From Verrucomicrobiales bacterium (GTDB taxonomy: Bacteria > Verrucomicrobiota > Verrucomicrobiia > Verrucomicrobiales > DEV007), in assembly GCA_023253615.1 (NCBI GenBank), contig JALRFZ010000242.1, forward strand, positions 1 to 9,989: a DNA stretch of 9,989 nucleotides. The letters run 5' to 3'. The notes beneath the pieces are model-generated. The model had not been told where the DNA came from and ran no database searches. It worked only from the letters and a program-made list of their open reading frames with translations. Below, one piece after another: positions 1-7,190 of the stretch. The position numbers and the translations under genes were made by a program. Numbering within the stretch: the stretch's first letter is position 1; each line of letters starts with the position of its first letter.

Positions 1-309
1 GCCGCCCTCGGGGTGGCTCACGTCATTCCCGATTCCATGGGCGGGGTCGCGGCCACGGCCAGGCTCATGCGCGAAGGGGTGATCGTGCCGGAGGGACCGA
101 TGGCCGGCGAGCGTTTCGTGCTGATGGGCATGAACGACGAAGAGATCGAATACGTGGCGGAGTTTCTCTACATCCAGTATGACAACAAGGAGCTGCGCCT
201 CATCTACAAGGATCCGGAGGAGAACGGCGCGATCGGGATGCCCGGATTGTCTCCGGGGGCGATGTTCGCGGCAAGAACACCGGCGAACACCGGCAAGGAG
301 CGGGGATGA
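1..309 (+). CDS. C-terminal part of an unrecognised protein (5' end outside the window)
   Basis: The reading frame is open from the first base (GCC GCC CTC GGG before the GTG at 13) to the TGA at 307-309, so the GTG is probably internal and the gene begins upstream of the window. About 102 residues are visible. Third codon positions are mostly G or C, as in the other genes here, which supports real coding. The visible end contains a short hydrophobic/aromatic stretch (EYVAEFLYIQYDNKELRLIY), then an acidic patch and a Gly/Pro-rich tail. I see no signal peptide, membrane segment or catalytic motif and do not recognise the family. It runs convergently toward the parvulin gene, with only 27 bases between the two stop codons, so the two are in different transcription units. 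Confidence that it is coding is good; no function is proposed. Confidence 0.7.
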   Translation, partial: AALGVAHVIPDSMGGVAATARLMREGVIVPEGPMAGERFVLMGMNDEEIEYVAEFLYIQYDNKELRLIYKDPEENGAIGMPGLSPGAMFAARTPANTGKERG

Positions 310-317
310 ACAGCCTG

Positions 318-332
318 GGCCGCGTCGCGGCC
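318..332. terminator. Short GC-rich inverted repeat between convergent genes
   Basis: The 15 bases GGCCGCGTCGCGGCC form a perfect inverted repeat centred on T325. A realistic hairpin has a 5-bp stem (318-322 with 328-332) and a 5-base loop. It fills most of the 27-base gap between the stop codons of the two convergent genes, where a bidirectional terminator would be expected. There is no T-tract on either side, so it is not a canonical intrinsic terminator; it may only help transcription stop, or be chance in GC-rich DNA. Confidence 0.25.
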
Positions 333-336
333 GGCC

Positions 337-1221
337 TCAATGCCCGGTGGCGGCGTGGGATTCCTCGATCTCTTCGACGGTGCTGTGGCTCTTGATCCGG
401 TCGATGAGGTCGGCGATGCCCATGGCGCGGCGTTCTCCGAGATACGTTTCCGCGAGGCCGGGGATCTCCGCGCGCGGGATCGGCTTCGCCTCTTTCCGAT
501 CGGTGACCTTGAAAAGGTGGAAGCCATAATGGGTCGCGACGATGGGGCTGATTTCACCCACCTCCATCGAGAAGGTGATCGCCTCGACTTCGGGCATGGT
601 CTGCCCTTGCTTCATCCAGCCGAGGTCGATCTCGCGGTCCTCGTCCGGGCCGTGTTCGCGGGCGGCTTCGTCGAAGTCTTTTCCGGCGAGCAATTCCTTG
701 CGCAGGGCACGCAGCGCCAGATAGGCCTCGCGGGCGGCCTCGTGGCTGCTCGGCTCGATGAAGATCTGGCTGACGCGCACTTCCTCCTCGCCGAGAAAAC
801 GCGGGAGGTTCTCCTGGTAATAGCGCTCGAGTTCCTCCTCGGTCGCCTGATCCGGAACCGTGACTTCGGCTTCGAGGAGACGGTCGATCGTGAGGCTGCT
901 CTTGAGTTTGGCAAGGATGACGTTGCGGTCGCCGCGGTTGAATCCGGTGTTGTCGTAGAAGTTCTGGTCGCCGCCGTGCTCTTCCTTGAGCGCCTCGAAA
1001 CGCGCCTCGACCGTGGCATCATCGATCTCGCCGAATCGTTTCACCGACTCCTGCTCGAGCAGGGTGCGGTTGACGACGTTCTCCTTGGCATAGGTGCGCA
1101 GCTCCACGTCGCGGTCGCAGCAGACGACTTCGCCGAGGCGCTGGTAGTGCTCCTTGAGGGATTCGAACTCGTCCTCGACGACGTCGTCGCCGATGTGGGC
1201 TCCGTTGATGATGAATGCCAT
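337..1221 (-). CDS. Parvulin-type peptidyl-prolyl cis-trans isomerase (PpiC/SurA/NifM-like)
   Basis: This 294-residue protein is predicted to isomerise peptidyl-prolyl bonds or act as a folding chaperone. Residues 1-140 are mostly helical and charged, like the SurA_N-type chaperone arm that precedes parvulin domains. Residues about 146-242 match the parvulin (Rotamase) domain: EEVRVSQIFIEP at the start, the helix EAAREAYLALRALRKELLAG, then DFDEAAREHGPDE, DLGWMKQGQ, FSMEVGEISPIVATHYGFHLFKV. In canonical parvulins the first strand carries an active-site His (SHIL-like); here it is Gln152, while the C-terminal His235 in GFHLFKV is kept. There is no signal peptide or membrane segment, so the protein looks cytoplasmic, unlike SurA. 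I chose the ATG at 1221 because MAFIINGAHI resembles the usual start of such proteins. An in-frame GTG at 1245 would add 8 residues and overlap the upstream stop as GTGA. The gene lies just downstream of the large heme-binding gene and is probably co-transcribed with it. Confidence 0.85.
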   Translation of the reverse strand: MAFIINGAHIGDDVVEDEFESLKEHYQRLGEVVCCDRDVELRTYAKENVVNRTLLEQESVKRFGEIDDATVEARFEALKEEHGGDQNFYDNTGFNRGDRNVILAKLKSSLTIDRLLEAEVTVPDQATEEELERYYQENLPRFLGEEEVRVSQIFIEPSSHEAAREAYLALRALRKELLAGKDFDEAAREHGPDEDREIDLGWMKQGQTMPEVEAITFSMEVGEISPIVATHYGFHLFKVTDRKEAKPIPRAEIPGLAETYLGERRAMGIADLIDRIKSHSTVEEIEESHAATGH

Positions 1222-1241
1222 GAGGGAAGGTGGTGCAGGAT

Positions 1242-4200
1242 TCACTTTTTCACAAGCGAGGCGAGATAGTCGAGCAAACTCGCCGTTTCATGGACGGTGA
1301 AATTGCCCATCAGTCCCGGAGGCATCATGCTCGTGGGCAGGGTCTCGCGCTTCGCGATGTCGGCTTTCTTGAAGGTGTGTTCCTGCGAGGCGATGTCGCG
1401 CAGGGTGACCTGCTCGCCCTGTTCATCGGTGACGAAACCCATCAGGGTGGTACCGTCTTTCAAGGAAACGAGGTTCGTCGCGAAGCCCTGGGCGATCGTC
1501 TTGTTCGGATCGAGGATGTTCAGGGCGAGGTCGGCGCGCTGGTAGGTCTCGACGATGTTGCCGAGGTAGGGGCCCTTCGGTTTTTCGCTCTGGCTCACGG
1601 TGTGGCAGGCGACGCAGGTGGCGCGGGCGTAGACGGCTTCGCCGAGGGCGACGTCGCCGCCTTGGTGGGCGAGCACCGCAGCGAGGGCCTTGTCGGGCGC
1701 GAGGGTGGCGATCTTCGGAGTCTTGTCCTCGCCTTTGGCCTGGAGCTTGAGATCGTTGATGGCCTTCTTCGCGGCTTTGGCGACGGCGGGATCGAGGTCG
1801 TTGGCGGCGACGAGAATGCGGTCGTCGAGGGTGCGGTTTTTGGTCTTCACCGCCGCGGCGATGAGGACGGCTTTCTGGGCGGGCACGTTCCAGGCGGCGT
1901 CGAGGGCCTTCTTCGAAAGCTCGCGGGACTCGGGCGATCCACCCGTGCGCGAGGCGAGGGCGAGGACGGCGGCGTTGGCCCAGAAGCCTTCGGGCGTTGC
2001 GGGCTTTTCGGCGGCGGTCTTCTCGAGGGCAAGGTGATGGTTCTCCAGCTTCGGCGCTTCGAGGAAGGCCTTGGCCGCTTCCTCGAGGTGTTTCTCGCCG
2101 TCATTGGCGGCGGTGCGCGCGTATTTCCGCTCGCTTTTCGCCTTCACCGGATCGGCGATCTCGCCGGCGGTCTTCACCGCGGCGCGGAGGCTTTCGAGGC
2201 GGTTGGTCAGGGTGCCGAAACCACCGAGGGAGGCGGCGAAGGCTTCGCTTCCATCGACCTTGGAAAGGGCGATGATGGCCTGGCAGAGCGTCGCGCTGCC
2301 GGCCTTGGCATCGCCTGCGGCCTGGATCAGGAGCGGCACGCCTTCGGCGGGAATGGACTCGGCCGCGACGAGCTGGGCGACGGCGTCGGGGAGGACGGAG
2401 GGATTGTCCTTCGCCAGCGAGAGGATGCGCGAGAGGGCCTCGTTCGACTGGATCCGGTTGCGGCTCATTTCCTTGACGAGGAAAGAGGCCTCCTCCGGCG
2501 AGGCGTCGTCGAGAGTGGATTTGAGCGCGGCGAGGATCTTGTCGGTCTCGGCCCACTTCACGGGCTGGTAGTAGGGACCGCGGGTGTCGGGACGTGTGCC
2601 CCAACTATCACCCGTCCACTCGCCCTCGCGCTGGGCGAGGCGGCAGAGAGTGGCGAGAAGGAGCTGGCGGATCTCGGGACGTTTTTCGGCGGCGAGTTTG
2701 GTGAGGAGGTCATCGACGATTCCGGGGACGTCGTGCATGCGCATGAGGGCGAAGGCGGCACCTTTGGGATTCGGGCCGCTCAGGAGCGCTTCGATCGCCG
2801 CGTCCTTCGCGCCGAGGCGGGCGAGGGCCTGGAAGGCGGTGTGGGCGACGCGCGGATCGGAATCTGCGAGGAGGGAGGCGATGGCCGGGGCCGCGTCCTT
2901 GACGTTTTGACGCGCCGCCGCGACGGCGGCTTCACTGCGGGCGCGGGGATCGGAGCTCTTCGCCGCTTCGGTGATCCAGGCGGCGGGGAGTGAACCAAGG
3001 TCTCCGGCCGCGCGCAGGACATAGGGTGCGAGGTCCTCGTCGCTGCGAAGGGCCTCGAGGGAACCTTTGCTTTGGGCGATCGCATACACCGCCGCGACCC
3101 GGGTTTTTAGGACTTTGTTAGGATTTTTCGCCAGCGCCAGCAGCGCCTCGGACAAAGCAGGGTTCGCTTCACGACGCAAGAGGGTTCGTTGCGCGGTCAG
3201 GGTACGGATGTGGCTCGGGGAATCGAGCGCGGCGACGAGTTCGGCGTCGCTCATCGTCTCGTAGTCGGGCAGGGGCTCGGGTTTGTAGCCCTTCGGCGTG
3301 ACCCTGACAATGTAGCCAACCTCGGGTCCCTCCCACTTGAAGGTGGCGGGGCCTTTCCAGCTCGCCTGATAGACGGCGCTCATGGCATCGACGTCGGCGT
3401 CGGTGGGGCGGGTCATGCCGATGAAGGGACGCGGCTCGGTCAACTCGACGAAGCTCGCGCCCTGGCGCTGCACGGTGTGGACGAAGGACGCGGTGCGGCC
3501 CCAGTCGCAGGTGATGGGGGACTTGTTCCACTCATCGGGGAAGCCGGGCTCGTGGAGGTAGACGGAGCCGCAGCCGGAACCACCACCGTAGTCGGCAAGG
3601 GGCTGGACGTGTTCCTCACCGAAGTTCTTGTAGAGGCGCGGATAACCGTGGTCCTCGAGTCCGGAGAAGTGGTGGAAACGCACGTCCCAGCCGCCGCCGT
3701 CGTTGGTGTTGTCGCGGGCGAAGAGGTCGCAGAGCGGACTCATCGGCGTGCCGAGGATGTTGCGGGTGCCGGTGGCGTAGATCTCGAGTCCCGAGCCATC
3801 GGGACGGAAGCGGAGCACACCTCCGGCGCGGTGCTGGACGGTGCGTCCATCGGTGCCGGTGGCTTTCAGAAAACCGAAGTCGCCGCCCGCGATGTAGATC
3901 CACCCATCGATGCCGAGTTCGAGCCCGTTCGTGGTGTGGTCGGCGGGACGGTCGGCGAAACCGAAGGCGATGCCGTCGATGAGTTTCTTCGATTCCTCGG
4001 AGACGCCGTCGCCGTCGCGGTCGAAGAAGACGCTGATGTGGGGCGGATGGAGCAGGTAAAGGCGGTCGTGATCCCAGATGAGACCGCGGGGCGAATCGAT
4101 GCTCTTGATGAACTCCTTCACCTCATCGGCGCATCCGTCGCCGTCCGTGTCGCGCAGCCGCAGGACGCGGCCGCGGCCCGGTTCACGACCGAGCGAGCCG

Positions 4201-5738
4201 TTGCCGTCGCTGGAGACGTAGAGGTCGCCGTTCGGAGCGGCGGCGACGTAGACGGGGTAGTTCGCGGCCTGCCAGTTCGAGAAGAGGGTGACGTCGAAAC
4301 CTTCGGGTACCTTCACGTCCTTGAGGATCTCGGCTTCCTCCTGCGGGGAGAGCTTCACGATCTTCGGCGTGATGTTGCCTTCCTTCGCGTAGGGATCGGC
4401 GGCCTTCTTCGCCGCGGCGTCGGCGGCGGCCTGTTGTTTGGCGTCGAGCTTCGGATGGAGTTTGGTCACGGTGGGGCCGGCGAGCGCGATCTCGCGGATG
4501 CTGGCCCAGCCGCCATGGTTCGTGCCGGTGCAGGTGATCTTGAGAAACTTCACGTCCTTGGCCGAGAAGGTCGCCTGGGTGTCGCCGGGTTTCGGGGCTT
4601 CGGTGAGATCGGCGAGGACGGTCCAGGCTTTGCCGTCGGTCGACGCTTCGAGGAGGGTCTTGTAGGCGTTGTTGCCGCTCTCCCACGCGATTTTGGCTTC
4701 GGTCAGGGTCTGCGGTTTTTCGAATTCGAGCTGGAGCCATTGCGGTTTCGTAGGGTTCGCGGCGCACCAGCGGGTCTCCCGGTTTCCGTCGATGGCGTGC
4801 CAGACGAGGTTGTTTTTGCCGGTCTCCTCGCTGCTAGCAGTGACGATGGCGAGGGTCGCGTCCTTCGGCGCGGGTGCCGGACCGGCTGCTTTCGGAGCGG
4901 GCGGGGGAGTGGGTTTGGCGGGCTCGAAGGTGACGGTGTTCCCGCCGGTGTAAGCGGTGCCGAGGTAACCGGGTTCCTCAAGTTTGCCGGCGGCCCAGAG
5001 AAGACCGCGGGTGACGAGATCGAGGTAGCGGGGATCCTCGACCGTGGCGGTGTTGTGGCCGATCGTGGTGCTGAAGCTGCGTGCGCCTTGCTTCTCGTTG
5101 GTCCACGCGACGATGGCGACTTCCTCCTTCTCCTGGCCGTCGCGTTTCACGAGCTGTTTGCCGATGGCGAGGGGATGGGCGTCGAAGACGTTGACGTTGT
5201 TGTAGAGCTCCTCCTTGATCGTGGTCCAGTTTTCGAGGGCCTTCGTGATGGGGTGTGACTGGTCGACGAACTCGATCGCGATGGGCTCCTGGGGACCGTG
5301 CGAGTTCGACTGCAGGCCAAGGTGTTTGAACCACTGGTCGGTGCCGTTGCGGAAGCTGTGCATGGCGCAGTGGAGATGGACCGCGGGGATGGTCTGGTGC
5401 GCGTCGAGGATGCGCTTCATCACGGTCAGGTCCTTGTTGCCCGCGGCGCATTCGTCGTGGATGACGAGATCGTAGCCCTTCGCCCAGTCGTCCTTGTTGT
5501 AGATGGTCAGGGGCGGATCGACCGATTTGTCATCCGTCCACCAGACATCGACCCGGACGTTGGCGCGCTCGGAGATGCCTTTCGAGAGGACCTTGTGCTG
5601 GCCGGTGTAGTCGTGGCAGCAGCCGCCCGCGACGAGGAGGACCTTGAGAGGTTTGGCAGGATTCTGGGCGCGGGTCGGCAGAATGAGCACGGCGGCGATG
5701 GAGGCAATCGCGAGAGAAGAGAGCAGGGGGATTTTCAT
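1242..5738 (-). CDS. Exported ThuA-discoidin-PVC heme-binding multidomain protein with C-terminal cytochrome c
   Basis: This 1498-residue protein is predicted to be exported and to act in extracytoplasmic sugar oxidation or binding; its substrate is unknown. Domains in order: a signal peptide at 1-25 (MKIPLLSSLAIASIAAVLILPTRAQ in two parts: basic start, hydrophobic core ending PTRAQ); a ThuA-like domain at about 31-252 (LKVLLVAGGCCHDYTGQHK, HLHCAMHSFR, TTIGHNT); a Pro/Ala linker at 273-292; an F5/8 type C (discoidin-like) domain at 293-421 (HAIDGNRETRWCA, WLQLEFEKPQTLTEAKI); and a Lys/Ala-rich linker. A PVC-type membrane-bound-dehydrogenase beta-propeller follows at about 477-818, with two Ca-binding-like motifs, DTDGDG and DRDGDG. 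Residues about 830-1340 are alpha-helical HEAT-like repeats. The C-terminal cytochrome c domain has the heme motif C1375-V-A-C1378-H1379 and a likely axial Met in SMMPPGLM (about 1472). The frame opens further upstream, to 5897, but the signal peptide fixes the start at 5738; the extra 53 residues look like untranslated leader. No Shine-Dalgarno is visible. Domain assignments are confident; the enzymatic role is inference. Confidence 0.93.
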   Translation of the reverse strand: MKIPLLSSLAIASIAAVLILPTRAQNPAKPLKVLLVAGGCCHDYTGQHKVLSKGISERANVRVDVWWTDDKSVDPPLTIYNKDDWAKGYDLVIHDECAAGNKDLTVMKRILDAHQTIPAVHLHCAMHSFRNGTDQWFKHLGLQSNSHGPQEPIAIEFVDQSHPITKALENWTTIKEELYNNVNVFDAHPLAIGKQLVKRDGQEKEEVAIVAWTNEKQGARSFSTTIGHNTATVEDPRYLDLVTRGLLWAAGKLEEPGYLGTAYTGGNTVTFEPAKPTPPPAPKAAGPAPAPKDATLAIVTASSEETGKNNLVWHAIDGNRETRWCAANPTKPQWLQLEFEKPQTLTEAKIAWESGNNAYKTLLEASTDGKAWTVLADLTEAPKPGDTQATFSAKDVKFLKITCTGTNHGGWASIREIALAGPTVTKLHPKLDAKQQAAADAAAKKAADPYAKEGNITPKIVKLSPQEEAEILKDVKVPEGFDVTLFSNWQAANYPVYVAAAPNGDLYVSSDGNGSLGREPGRGRVLRLRDTDGDGCADEVKEFIKSIDSPRGLIWDHDRLYLLHPPHISVFFDRDGDGVSEESKKLIDGIAFGFADRPADHTTNGLELGIDGWIYIAGGDFGFLKATGTDGRTVQHRAGGVLRFRPDGSGLEIYATGTRNILGTPMSPLCDLFARDNTNDGGGWDVRFHHFSGLEDHGYPRLYKNFGEEHVQPLADYGGGSGCGSVYLHEPGFPDEWNKSPITCDWGRTASFVHTVQRQGASFVELTEPRPFIGMTRPTDADVDAMSAVYQASWKGPATFKWEGPEVGYIVRVTPKGYKPEPLPDYETMSDAELVAALDSPSHIRTLTAQRTLLRREANPALSEALLALAKNPNKVLKTRVAAVYAIAQSKGSLEALRSDEDLAPYVLRAAGDLGSLPAAWITEAAKSSDPRARSEAAVAAARQNVKDAAPAIASLLADSDPRVAHTAFQALARLGAKDAAIEALLSGPNPKGAAFALMRMHDVPGIVDDLLTKLAAEKRPEIRQLLLATLCRLAQREGEWTGDSWGTRPDTRGPYYQPVKWAETDKILAALKSTLDDASPEEASFLVKEMSRNRIQSNEALSRILSLAKDNPSVLPDAVAQLVAAESIPAEGVPLLIQAAGDAKAGSATLCQAIIALSKVDGSEAFAASLGGFGTLTNRLESLRAAVKTAGEIADPVKAKSERKYARTAANDGEKHLEEAAKAFLEAPKLENHHLALEKTAAEKPATPEGFWANAAVLALASRTGGSPESRELSKKALDAAWNVPAQKAVLIAAAVKTKNRTLDDRILVAANDLDPAVAKAAKKAINDLKLQAKGEDKTPKIATLAPDKALAAVLAHQGGDVALGEAVYARATCVACHTVSQSEKPKGPYLGNIVETYQRADLALNILDPNKTIAQGFATNLVSLKDGTTLMGFVTDEQGEQVTLRDIASQEHTFKKADIAKRETLPTSMMPPGLMGNFTVHETASLLDYLASLVKK

Positions 5739-5899
5739 CACAATCGTGGACCGATCAAAACGCACGGAGGGAGATCTGTGCCGCCGACCGGGCGGAAGGT
5801 CAACCGGGAAGCGGGGCCGTGCTTCCGGCAGGCAGGAGGCCGATACGGCGCGAATCGGTGCTACCGCCGCGGAGTCCGCCTGTGTATCCTCCGTCACGC
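5739..5899. promoter_or_regulatory. Divergent intergenic region, presumed promoters for the large heme protein and the isomerase-like gene
   Basis: These 161 bases separate the two divergent start codons and must supply promoters for both unless one gene is internally promoted. On the minus strand TTGACC (5803-5798) resembles a -35 box, but 17 bases further on only CACAGA is found, a poor -10. On the plus strand TATCCT (5885-5890) resembles a -10, but it would leave a leader of only a few bases and has no good -35. No convincing operator, riboswitch or Shine-Dalgarno was seen. The region is a promoter by position more than by motif. Confidence 0.35.
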
Positions 5900-6754
5900 A
5901 TGAATCGACGTTCCCTTCTCCAAACCGGTGGTCTCGCGCTCGGGGCCGGCCTTCTTTCCACCACCGTGCCTTCCGTCCGCGCCGGGCAATTCACCGGGAA
6001 AATCCGGAAGTCCCTCAAATGGAGCATGATCGCCCAGCGCGACAAGCTGCCGGTGCTCGAGGTTTTCAAAAAGCTGCGTGAATGTGGCTACGAGGGCGTC
6101 GAGCCGCGCGTCAGCGAAGTGGCTCCGGAAAAGGCGGAGGAATGGATCGCGGCGAGCCGGGAATCCGGTCTGATCATCGACGGCACGGTCGCGGCGGGAT
6201 GGGATGATCTCGCCGGCGGGATCGACCTGACGAAACGTCTCGGCGGCGATTCCATGCTGGTGGTGGCCCGCTACGATCAGAAACAATCGATCCAGCCGCA
6301 GTGGGACCATTGGCGGGATACCTTGAAGGCCGTCGCGCCACACGCCGAAAAGCAGGGCGTGAAGATCCTCGTGGAGAATGTCTGGGCGACCTTTTTGATC
6401 AGCCCCTTCGACATGGCCCGCTTCATCGATGAGATCGGCCATCCCTTCGTGCAGGTGCATTTCGACGTGGGCAACATGGTCCGTTGGGGCGTCGCCGAAC
6501 ATTGGGCGGAGATCCTCGGGAAGCGTTCGCAGAAGCTCGACATCAAGGAATACGACCTGAAAAAGGCGATGAACGAAGGCATGGGCAAGGGCTTCGACGT
6601 GCCGCTGGGGGAGGGGAGCATCGACTGGGCGGCGGTGCGGGCCGAGCTGGCGAAGATCGGATTCACCGGCTGGGCCGCGGCCGAAGTGGCGGCGGGAGAC
6701 TGGGACTATCTGACCGATGTCGCGAAGCGGATGGATCGGGTCCTCGACCTGTGA
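5900..6754 (+). CDS. Tat-exported xylose-isomerase-like TIM-barrel protein (sugar phosphate isomerase/epimerase family)
   Basis: This 284-residue protein belongs to the AP_endonuc_2/xylose-isomerase-like TIM-barrel superfamily, whose members are metal-dependent sugar isomerases, epimerases and related enzymes. The N-terminus MNRRSLLQTGGLALGAGLLS is a twin-arginine signal (RRSLL, hydrophobic stretch, then VRA at 26-28), so the folded enzyme is probably exported to the periplasm. Barrel landmarks are CGYEGVEPR (62-70), KILVENVW with likely metal ligand Glu159, VQVHFDVGNM with His187 and Asp189, LDIKEYD (213-219), GEGSIDW (237-243) and a final Glu262 in AAAEV. Many relatives have His in the strand-7 H-x-K-D motif; here the matching position is Asp214 (D-I-K-E). 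Length is normal for the family. The start at 5900 is set by the Tat signal; the frame extends upstream to 5819 without a plausible N-terminus. It is divergent from the ThuA/heme-binding gene, and such enzymes often accompany that family in PVC genomes. Substrate unknown. Confidence 0.88.
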   Translation: MNRRSLLQTGGLALGAGLLSTTVPSVRAGQFTGKIRKSLKWSMIAQRDKLPVLEVFKKLRECGYEGVEPRVSEVAPEKAEEWIAASRESGLIIDGTVAAGWDDLAGGIDLTKRLGGDSMLVVARYDQKQSIQPQWDHWRDTLKAVAPHAEKQGVKILVENVWATFLISPFDMARFIDEIGHPFVQVHFDVGNMVRWGVAEHWAEILGKRSQKLDIKEYDLKKAMNEGMGKGFDVPLGEGSIDWAAVRAELAKIGFTGWAAAEVAAGDWDYLTDVAKRMDRVLDL

Positions 6755-6795
6755 AGCCGGATGGCGTGATCAAGGGAGATGCTTCCGGGGATCCG

Positions 6796-6824
6796 TTGAA
6801 AAAATTTCCTTCGATCCATATTGC
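6796..6824 (+). promoter_or_regulatory. Possible sigma-70-like promoter of the small lipoprotein gene
   Basis: TTGAAA (6796-6801) lies in a locally A/T-rich patch that stands out from the GC-rich surroundings. TATTGC follows at 6819-6824 with a 17-base spacer, and CATATT at 6817-6822 is an alternative with a 15-base spacer. The -35 is good and the -10 weak. This would give a leader of roughly 60 bases before the ATG at 6895. Position just after the isomerase gene and before the lipoprotein fits a separate promoter. Confidence 0.35.
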
Positions 6825-6894
6825 CAGATAGCCTCATCCGTGCGAGCCTCCCGACTGTAACCCGACCCTAAACAACCACATTCGGGACAATCCT

Positions 6895-7065
6895 ATGAAC
6901 ATCATCCGTATCTCTCTCGCCACCCTCGCTCTCACTCTCGGTTTCGGCCTTGTCGGCTGCGAGAAGGCTCCCGAAGCCGCCGCTCCTGAAGCCGCTCCCG
7001 CCGCCGAAGCTCCTGCCGCCCCCGCCGCCGAAGCTCCCGCCGCCCCGGCCGAGCAGCCCAAGTGA
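6895..7065 (+). CDS. Short alanine/proline-rich lipoprotein
   Basis: This is a 56-residue ORF with a clear lipoprotein signal: MNIIRISLATLALTLGFGLV followed by the lipobox LVGC, with Cys22 as the lipidation and cleavage site. The predicted mature protein is only about 35 residues, CEKAPEAAAPEAAP and onward, and is almost entirely Ala, Pro and Glu. It contains two tandem AAEAPAAP units (36-43 and 44-51) and ends in AEQPK. It has no globular domain and is probably an extended envelope-anchored tail; the role is unknown. It has its own possible promoter and ends about 50 bases before a strong intrinsic terminator, so it looks like a stand-alone and possibly well-expressed transcription unit. No good Shine-Dalgarno precedes the ATG. 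The lipobox, the terminator and consistent GC3 make a real gene likely despite the small size. Confidence 0.8.
   Translation: MNIIRISLATLALTLGFGLVGCEKAPEAAAPEAAPAAEAPAAPAAEAPAAPAEQPK
7000..7047 (+). repeat. 24-base tandem repeat (two copies) in the lipoprotein gene
   Basis: Positions 7000-7023 and 7024-7047 are identical at 22 of 24 bases and both encode AAEAPAAP; the two differences are synonymous proline-codon changes. Such units can expand or contract by slippage and change tail length. Confidence 0.85.
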
Positions 7066-7114
7066 GGTGTCGTGGACTCCCGCGCGATCCGCGTGGAGAA
7101 TCCCAATCTCTTCC

Positions 7115-7151
7115 AAAACCCCGTGGTGTTCGCACCCCGGGGTTTTTTTTT
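7115..7151 (+). terminator. Strong intrinsic terminator after the lipoprotein gene
   Basis: AAAACCCCG (7115-7123) pairs with CGGGGTTTT (7138-7146). After one T-C mismatch, GGTG (7125-7128) pairs with CACC (7133-7136) around a TTCG tetraloop (7129-7132). A run of nine T follows the G-rich arm (7143-7151). This is a textbook rho-independent terminator on the plus strand. A second, imperfect GC-rich hairpin precedes it (about 7077-7098, CTCCCGCG with CGCG-T-GGAG). It separates the lipoprotein unit from the membrane-protein gene that starts 40 bases downstream. Confidence 0.93.
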
Positions 7152-7190
7152 CTGGTTGGCGCTCCGGGTGGTCGGCGGGATCTTTGGTGG

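Noticed and set aside
340..1269. Plus-strand open frame of 309 codons opposite the parvulin gene
   Set aside because: The minus strand encodes a recognisable parvulin domain; the plus frame has no family features.
1230..2993. Long plus-strand open frame (587 codons) opposite the large heme-binding gene
   Set aside because: It is a shadow of GC-rich coding DNA on the other strand. The composition is repetitive Gly/Glu/Arg/Val with no domain, while the minus strand has clear HEAT-like and cytochrome domains over the same bases.
3189..5258. Long plus-strand open frame (689 codons) opposite the large heme-binding gene
   Set aside because: Same reason: antisense to the propeller, discoidin and ThuA domains, with no recognisable motif and biased low-information composition.
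5739..5897. Extended N-terminus of the large heme-binding protein (start at 5897)
   Set aside because: It would bury the signal peptide 53 residues inside the protein and use up the whole divergent promoter region; the start at 5738 gives a proper signal peptide.
7062..7190. Upstream start for the DUF1275 protein
   Set aside because: The added segment crosses the intrinsic terminator and its T-run and encodes Arg/Pro-rich residues unlike the family; the first membrane segment starts right after ATG 7191.
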